Of a DNA stretch of 10,968 nucleotides, positions 7,325 through 10,968 are shown in pieces (position 1 is the first letter of the stretch; each line of letters opens with the position of its first letter). Source of the DNA: Campylobacterales bacterium (GTDB taxonomy: Bacteria > Campylobacterota > Campylobacteria > Campylobacterales > Hydrogenimonadaceae); contig JALSPH010000148.1 in the NCBI GenBank assembly GCA_026986055.1, forward strand, positions 1 to 10,968, written 5' to 3'. A program made the translations under genes and the position numbers. Below the pieces are notes generated by a model. That model made no database searches. It was given only the letters and a program-made list of their open reading frames with translations, and was not told where the DNA came from.

Positions 7325-8110
7325 TTAAACCTCCTTGAAAATCTTCGTAAAATCCTGGTCGATTGCACCGATACAGAGCAGTTTCATCGGCCTCTCCTCT
7401 ATCATCGAATCGACTCTAAGCGCCATGTAGCCTTTAGGCAACAGCGGGTCGAAGTAGAGCCCGCTCTCGAGCTCTTCTATTATATCTCCGTCAAGGAAAG
7501 CACGGATATTCCGCTTTCCCCAGCCGCTCTCGACTACTGCTACGCGTATAAGCGCTTCAGGGTTGAAAGATGCTATCTCTTCGTCGTTTTTCGCTCTCAT
7601 CTTATAGTAGAGCGAAATCATACCGACATCTTTGGCGATCTTCTTCACCTCTTCGAGCTCGTACCCTATCATGTCCTGAAGAAAGGACTCAAGTTGGCTC
7701 TGGTACTTCACCACATACTCATCTTGCTCGAAAATCAAAATAAGATAGCGCTTACCTACGCTCTCGACCGCCGTTAGACGGTTCTTTTTAACAGGCTTCA
7801 AAAGCATGAAAAGATTCTCTTCTTCGCTCAGTCTTGCAACTTCGCTCATAGCGTCTATGAGAAGCTCCAGCTCTTTGAGATGTTTTCGCCAATATCTTTT
7901 CATGGTACTTTCGGTAGGGATTCTGCCGCTGCTTTTATGCAGCTGCGTCAAATCTCCCCGTCCAACCATCTGGTTGAAATAGTAACGGATGGTAGCAGGC
8001 GCTATCTCGAAAGGGAGCCTCTCTTTCAGCATTGCAGAACCTATCGGTTCATGCGTCTGAAGAAAAGTTTTGACAACGGTTTCGAGAATCGTTTCATATT
8101 TTCTTTTCAT
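7325..8110 (-). CDS. hrcA: Heat-inducible transcription repressor HrcA
   Basis: HrcA is the repressor that binds CIRCE operators and shuts off chaperone genes at normal temperature. The 261-residue protein has an N-terminal winged helix (about 1-75) with the family pattern EPIGSAMLKERL (21-32), IAPATIRYYFNQM (36-48) and LHKSSGRIPTEST (57-69). The rest is the GAF-like/dimerisation part. It is shorter than the roughly 340 residues common in Gram-positive bacteria, as is usual for HrcA of Campylobacterota. It is the first gene of the operon and reads from a near-consensus promoter overlapped by a degenerate CIRCE, so autoregulation is expected. No good Shine-Dalgarno sequence precedes its ATG, whereas grpE has a strong one; HrcA may therefore be made at a lower level than the chaperones. 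Confidence 0.96.
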   Translation of the reverse strand: MKRKYETILETVVKTFLQTHEPIGSAMLKERLPFEIAPATIRYYFNQMVGRGDLTQLHKSSGRIPTESTMKRYWRKHLKELELLIDAMSEVARLSEEENLFMLLKPVKKNRLTAVESVGKRYLILIFEQDEYVVKYQSQLESFLQDMIGYELEEVKKIAKDVGMISLYYKMRAKNDEEIASFNPEALIRVAVVESGWGKRNIRAFLDGDIIEELESGLYFDPLLPKGYMALRVDSMIEERPMKLLCIGAIDQDFTKIFKEV

Positions 8111-8119
8111 GTGACAATT

Positions 8120-8145
8120 TTAGCACTTATTTCTTAAAATGCCAA
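8120..8145 (-). promoter_or_regulatory. CIRCE-like HrcA operator
   Basis: TTAGCACTT (8120-8128) and AAATGCCAA (8137-8145) resemble the two arms of CIRCE (TTAGCACTC-N9-GAGTGCTAA). The left arm matches 8 of 9 consensus bases and the right arm 6 of 9. The spacer here is 8 bases rather than 9. The site covers the expected transcript start and leader of hrcA, the usual place for CIRCE. Confidence 0.7.
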
Positions 8146-8149
8146 ATTG

Positions 8150-8179
8150 ATTATAGCAAATTGAGTCTTATAGTGTCAA
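8150..8179 (-). promoter_or_regulatory. Sigma-70 promoter of the hrcA-grpE-dnaK operon
   Basis: On the minus strand TTGACA (8174-8179) is followed after 18 bases by TATAAT (8150-8155). The -10 is preceded by TGC, making an extended -10. The transcript would start near 8143, giving a leader of about 33 bases. Both hexamers are exact consensus, the best promoter in the window. It is consistent with control by repression (CIRCE) rather than by an alternative sigma factor. Confidence 0.88.
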
Positions 8180-8207
8180 GTTTATTTACATGAATGCTTA
8201 AGTTCAG

Positions 8208-8223
8208 GTCATCTATGATAAAT
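8208..8223. repeat. Copy 1 of a 16-base near-repeat (palindromic core)
   Basis: This sequence shares 14 of 16 bases with 10561-10576; both differences are transitions. It lies 29 bases upstream of the -35 of the hrcA promoter and about 107 bases downstream of the multiheme gene's stop. The rest of 8111-8329 outside the hrcA promoter and operator shows no gene. Confidence 0.4.
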
Positions 8224-8295
8224 GAAATATAGACACATTTGGAATAATCTAGTAAAAAATGGGTTTGGAAGAACTCTTGCAAAGGAGAAAGTGGC

Positions 8296-8316
8296 GCCCC
8301 GGAAAATCTCCGGAGC
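8296..8316 (-). terminator. Terminator-like hairpin after the multiheme cytochrome gene
   Basis: On the minus strand GCTCCGG and CCGGGGC pair as a 7-bp GC-rich stem with one G-U pair and a 7-base loop. It starts 14 bases after the stop codon. There is no T run behind it, so it may be a weak or Rho-assisted terminator, or an mRNA 3'-end stabiliser. Confidence 0.45.
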
Positions 8317-8329
8317 TTGAAGTCAAATG

Positions 8330-10537
8330 TTATCGGGGACCGTTTGGACCACCTTTTTCGTGGCAGTCGTAACAGCCGACCATATCGCCTGCTGCATAAT
8401 ATTTGTTTGTTTTGTCGCTCAGGCCGACATAAAGTTTTCTAAAAACTGGGATTTTTGACAAATAGGTACCGCGATAATCATCACCATGACAACTCTTACA
8501 GACACTGTTATCATATCTGGCCAAATCTCCATGAGCATAAACCCAATTCTGTCCAATTTCATGCATACCGTGAGGACCTTTAAAATCCCCCTGAGGAATC
8601 GAAGTATGACAAACCTTGCACTCCCTGACAGGACCTGCATAGCCCTGGAGGTTGATGCTCTGTATATTATCTTCCGGTCTTGACGAAGGGTATATGGCAT
8701 GCGTAGAGCCGTGGCAAGCTGAGCACTGAAGAGAGCCGTGACCCATGCTGTAGCGGTAAAGACTCTTACCGGAGACCGGAGTGTCGGGATTTGTAGCGAA
8801 GCGATCGTCCGTAGCACTCCGCAACGATCCGGTCTGTATATCGGTCACCGCTTCCGTATAGCGCTCACCGTTTTGGTGACAGCTCTGGCAGTTGGGAAGA
8901 TCCAGCCACCCTTCACGGTCGCTTCGACCGACGGCACTCATACCGCCATGACAACTTTGGCACTGTATCTTGTTGGTTCCGTCGCTCTCTTTCGCCTTGC
9001 CCATCGCGCCGCGAAGGCACTCGGTGGTAGCACCCGGATGGCACTTATAGCAGGCGTCTCTGCTCCCTATATCGTCGAGCCTCTTCCCTGTAGACGGGTC
9101 GGTAACATCGGCATGTTTTCTGTGAAGTGCCGTTGTTAGGGAGACTATGTTGTCCACTCCGGTACCCGGAAGTGCGTTACTCTTGTGACATGCGGCACAA
9201 AGAACGGGGGTTCCTCCATTTGCGGTTGCTTCCAATCCCGCTTTGTCGTAAACCCACCCTTTGGCAGAGAGAGATCCGAAATGGTCGTTTACGGCATTTG
9301 GATGTTTCTGGTCGTGCACTCTTAATATATTGGTTTTGAAATCTTTCTCTTCATCACTCAGGTTTGCCCACCCTTTTTGCGGCTTTGCATCTGCATTTCT
9401 ATTCGAACCGTGACATGTTTTACAATCTATCTCGTCGCTAACCGGCAGAACCGTTACGGCTTCGGCCAGTACCTTTCCTGTAGAGTCCTTCGCCGTAACC
9501 TTGACCATCGGGTACCTGTTGTAACTGCCGTCATCGTTTCTGGGAGCCGTCGGTATACCTTCGGCCGTCCACCACTCATGCTCCAAGTCGTAACGAAGCG
9601 GCCTTTGTGTCTTGTCCTGCACGTGGGAGCCTGCCAGACCGACGTCATCATCAAGCGCAACTCCGAAAAGCTTCTCTACAAAGTTCCAGAAGTTTGTCTT
9701 GGTCACGCTGGTCGTGTTCCATTTGCCGTCAAACGAAGGGACGGCCTCATATGTCAATGTGACTCCGGAAGTGACCATTTCGGGAGTAGAACCCTTTTTG
9801 ACAAGTTGCGCCACCAGATTGTTGTAGGGCGGAAGTATGGAGAAGATGGAGTAATCTTTTCCATCCATGCAGTGCATACCAAGATCGTTCCATGCAAGAA
9901 GTGCATACTCTCCGGAAGTCGTACTCCCGCCGGACGGTGGTGTATCGTCGACAACCTCTCCCAAATCTTCAAGAGTCTCTTTCAGATGGTCGAACGCTTC
10001 TCTTTGTGAAACGATCTCATCGCTGCTTTTATCAAGATATGCTGCTAAAACACCTTCCGAAACATCTATGCTCTCAAGATTCAAGGGAGGTTTGCCGGCA
10101 AGCTTTTTACGCATCTTATCGCTTATATTGATGGTTCTGTAACTTCCATCTTCGTCTACACTCATCAAAAATCTTACGATACCTATCACCCTCTTGTTTC
10201 CGGCAGTAACCTCTGTTCCGGTACCGTAGGATAGTATAGTGACGGGTGTGACGACATTTTTGGAAGCCTCCATTTTCACAGATCCCAATACAACCGATCC
10301 GACCTTGAACGTCACCTTCTCTCCGTCATAGAAATTGAACCCTCCATCGCTATCCGTAACTCCATGACTCCCCATCTCTCCGCTATACTCCAAACCTTTT
10401 ACGGGACTGTCCACGAAATAGCCTCTAATGGAAGCTCCGGAGGTTCCGCCCGTATCGTCACCGCCACCTCCTCCACAGCCGGCCATGAAAAATGCCATCA
10501 ACATAGCGAATGAAAAAAACTTAATGAGTGAGGTCAC
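8330..10537 (-). CDS. Nine-heme c-type cytochrome lipoprotein
   Basis: This 735-residue exported protein starts at GTG (10535-10537), supported by AAGGAG (10543-10548) five bases upstream. The N-terminus has a Lys, a hydrophobic stretch and a lipobox-like MAGC, giving a lipid-anchored Cys21 followed by GGGGGDD, so the mature protein should be periplasmic or on the outer membrane. Residues about 36-100 (RGYFVDSPVKGLEY ... TDSDGGFNF) look like a small beta-sandwich found in other surface lipoproteins. A second conserved block is LLAWNDLGMHCMDGKDYS (213-230). Nine CXXCH heme sites follow, at Cys 372, 447, 496, 526, 550, 605, 640, 680 and 722. Such proteins carry electrons outside the cytoplasm, but the partner and acceptor are not shown by neighbours. 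It appears to be a single-gene unit between rpsO and hrcA. Confidence 0.9.
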   Translation of the reverse strand: MTSLIKFFSFAMLMAFFMAGCGGGGGDDTGGTSGASIRGYFVDSPVKGLEYSGEMGSHGVTDSDGGFNFYDGEKVTFKVGSVVLGSVKMEASKNVVTPVTILSYGTGTEVTAGNKRVIGIVRFLMSVDEDGSYRTINISDKMRKKLAGKPPLNLESIDVSEGVLAAYLDKSSDEIVSQREAFDHLKETLEDLGEVVDDTPPSGGSTTSGEYALLAWNDLGMHCMDGKDYSIFSILPPYNNLVAQLVKKGSTPEMVTSGVTLTYEAVPSFDGKWNTTSVTKTNFWNFVEKLFGVALDDDVGLAGSHVQDKTQRPLRYDLEHEWWTAEGIPTAPRNDDGSYNRYPMVKVTAKDSTGKVLAEAVTVLPVSDEIDCKTCHGSNRNADAKPQKGWANLSDEEKDFKTNILRVHDQKHPNAVNDHFGSLSAKGWVYDKAGLEATANGGTPVLCAACHKSNALPGTGVDNIVSLTTALHRKHADVTDPSTGKRLDDIGSRDACYKCHPGATTECLRGAMGKAKESDGTNKIQCQSCHGGMSAVGRSDREGWLDLPNCQSCHQNGERYTEAVTDIQTGSLRSATDDRFATNPDTPVSGKSLYRYSMGHGSLQCSACHGSTHAIYPSSRPEDNIQSINLQGYAGPVRECKVCHTSIPQGDFKGPHGMHEIGQNWVYAHGDLARYDNSVCKSCHGDDYRGTYLSKIPVFRKLYVGLSDKTNKYYAAGDMVGCYDCHEKGGPNGPR

Positions 10538-10560
10538 TTTCTCTCCTTGATCTTGATAAT

Positions 10561-10576
10561 GTTATCTATGATAGAT
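10561..10576 (-). promoter_or_regulatory. Copy 2 of the 16-base near-repeat; palindrome upstream of the multiheme gene
   Basis: ATCTAT-G-ATAGAT (10564-10576) is a perfect 13-base palindrome 24-39 bases upstream of the GTG start. On the minus strand it directly follows a TTGACG that could be a -35 and precedes a CATTAT that could be a -10 at a short 15-base spacing. That position would suit an operator. The promoter elements are weak matches, so the assignment is tentative. Confidence 0.4.
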
Positions 10577-10665
10577 CGTCAAAATTGAATGGAATAGTAA
10601 CATGATCGATAATTTTTTTATATATAAAGATGTAAACGTAGATTAACGAAGGGGGAGTAGATAGA

Positions 10666-10681
10666 GCCGGCAAAAGCCGGC
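10666..10681 (-). terminator. Hairpin after rpsO, possible terminator
   Basis: GCCGGC (10666-10671) and GCCGGC (10676-10681), a self-complementary hexamer repeated, form a 6-bp all-GC stem with a 4-base loop. It starts 6 bases past the rpsO stop. No T run follows on the minus strand, so it may terminate weakly or act as a 3'-end stabiliser. Confidence 0.5.
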
Positions 10682-10687
10682 CGGAAA

Positions 10688-10960
10688 CTACTTGTCTCTT
10701 ATGCCGAGAGAAGATATCAAAGATGTATATCTGTCGTAATTCTTTCTTTTCAGGTATCGAAGAAGACGTTTTCTCTGTCCGACAAGTTTCAAAAGTCCAA
10801 GTCTTGAAGAGTGATCTTTCTTATTCTCTTTAAGATGATCCGTAAGATATTTTATACGCTCCGTAAGGAGTGCTACCTGTACTTCCGGAGAGCCCGTATC
10901 GCCCTCACCTCTTCCGTATTTTTTGATGATTTCAAGCTTTTTAGCCGAATCCAAAGCCAT
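10688..10960 (-). CDS. rpsO: 30S ribosomal protein S15
   Basis: S15 binds the central domain of 16S rRNA and is an early assembly protein of the small subunit. The 90-residue product starts [20 protein letters not shown], has the conserved [16 protein letters not shown] block (21-36) that includes the first RNA contacts, then [20 protein letters not shown] (47-66) and [14 protein letters not shown] prefer the ATG at 10958-10960 over the adjacent GTG at 10961-10963, because S15 proteins usually begin M(S/A)L and are about 89-90 residues. The ribosome binding site lies beyond the window edge, where only 8 bases remain. The multiheme gene follows on the same strand after 150 bases containing a hairpin, so they are probably separate units. 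Confidence 0.98.
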   Translation of the reverse strand: MALDSAKKLEIIKKYGRGEGDTGSPEVQVALLTERIKYLTDHLKENKKDHSSRLGLLKLVGQRKRLLRYLKRKNYDRYTSLISSLGIRDK

Positions 10961-10968
10961 CACTGACC

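Noticed and set aside
7324..7368. An N-terminal extension of GrpE by 15 residues
   Set aside because: It lies inside hrcA, lacks a ribosome binding site and would not be conserved; the ATG at 7321-7323 has a strong AAGGAGG.
7133..7777. A 214-residue + strand open frame spanning grpE and hrcA
   Set aside because: It is antisense to two well-supported genes; its Ser/Leu-rich start is the reverse reading of GrpE's acidic coiled coil.
8259..8372. A 37-codon + strand ORF beginning MGLEELLQRRKW
   Set aside because: No ribosome binding site, and it runs through the terminator-like hairpin and into the opposite strand of the multiheme gene's 3' end.
9377..10009. A 210-residue + strand open frame across the multiheme gene
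   Set aside because: It is antisense to a gene with an intact signal peptide and nine heme motifs, and its own product is Cys/Arg-rich with no domain pattern.

Overview
The window reads as ordinary chromosome of a member of the Campylobacterota (formerly Epsilonproteobacteria), probably a free-living, respiring, marine or vent-type lineage. This is an inference from three things: a hrcA-grpE-dnaK operon with a short HrcA, an EAL-HDOD signalling protein of the kind common in that phylum, and a large multiheme c-type lipoprotein. The genus cannot be named from what is visible. Most genes are moderate in G+C, about half by spot counts. One short island (about 3510-4230) is clearly AT-rich, about one third G+C.

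Layout. 1-955 (+) is the C-terminal part of a YyaL/DUF255-type protein that enters from outside the window. It converges on nhaA (966-2138, -), a complete Na+/H+ antiporter. Next is an EAL-HDOD protein (2272-3498, -). The AT-rich island follows: a divergent intergenic region, a 67-residue unknown ORF (3680-3883, +) and an overlapping DUF2335-type small membrane protein (3822-4211, +). Converging on it is a DNA-deoxyinosine glycosylase-type gene (4242-4730, -). Then comes the heat-shock operon, read leftwards: hrcA (7325-8110), grpE (6757-7323) and dnaK (4779-6671). It has a near-consensus promoter overlapped by a degenerate CIRCE operator, two hairpins between grpE and dnaK, and a textbook terminator after dnaK. 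A nine-heme lipoprotein (8330-10537, -, GTG start) follows, and rpsO (10688-10960, -) closes the window. No gene-free stretch exceeds 300 bases; the largest is 8111-8329, which holds the hrcA promoter and a terminator-like hairpin.

How the genes work together. HrcA should repress its own promoter through the CIRCE-like site, setting transcription of grpE and dnaK. GrpE is the nucleotide exchange factor for DnaK. The antiporter, the glycosylase and the heme lipoprotein appear to be independent single-gene units for ion homeostasis, DNA repair and extracytoplasmic electron transfer. The best candidates for something undescribed are the overlapping ORF pair with an A7 run at its junction, a 16-base near-repeat flanking the multiheme gene, and a TATAAT placed in the loop of a hairpin between grpE and dnaK.
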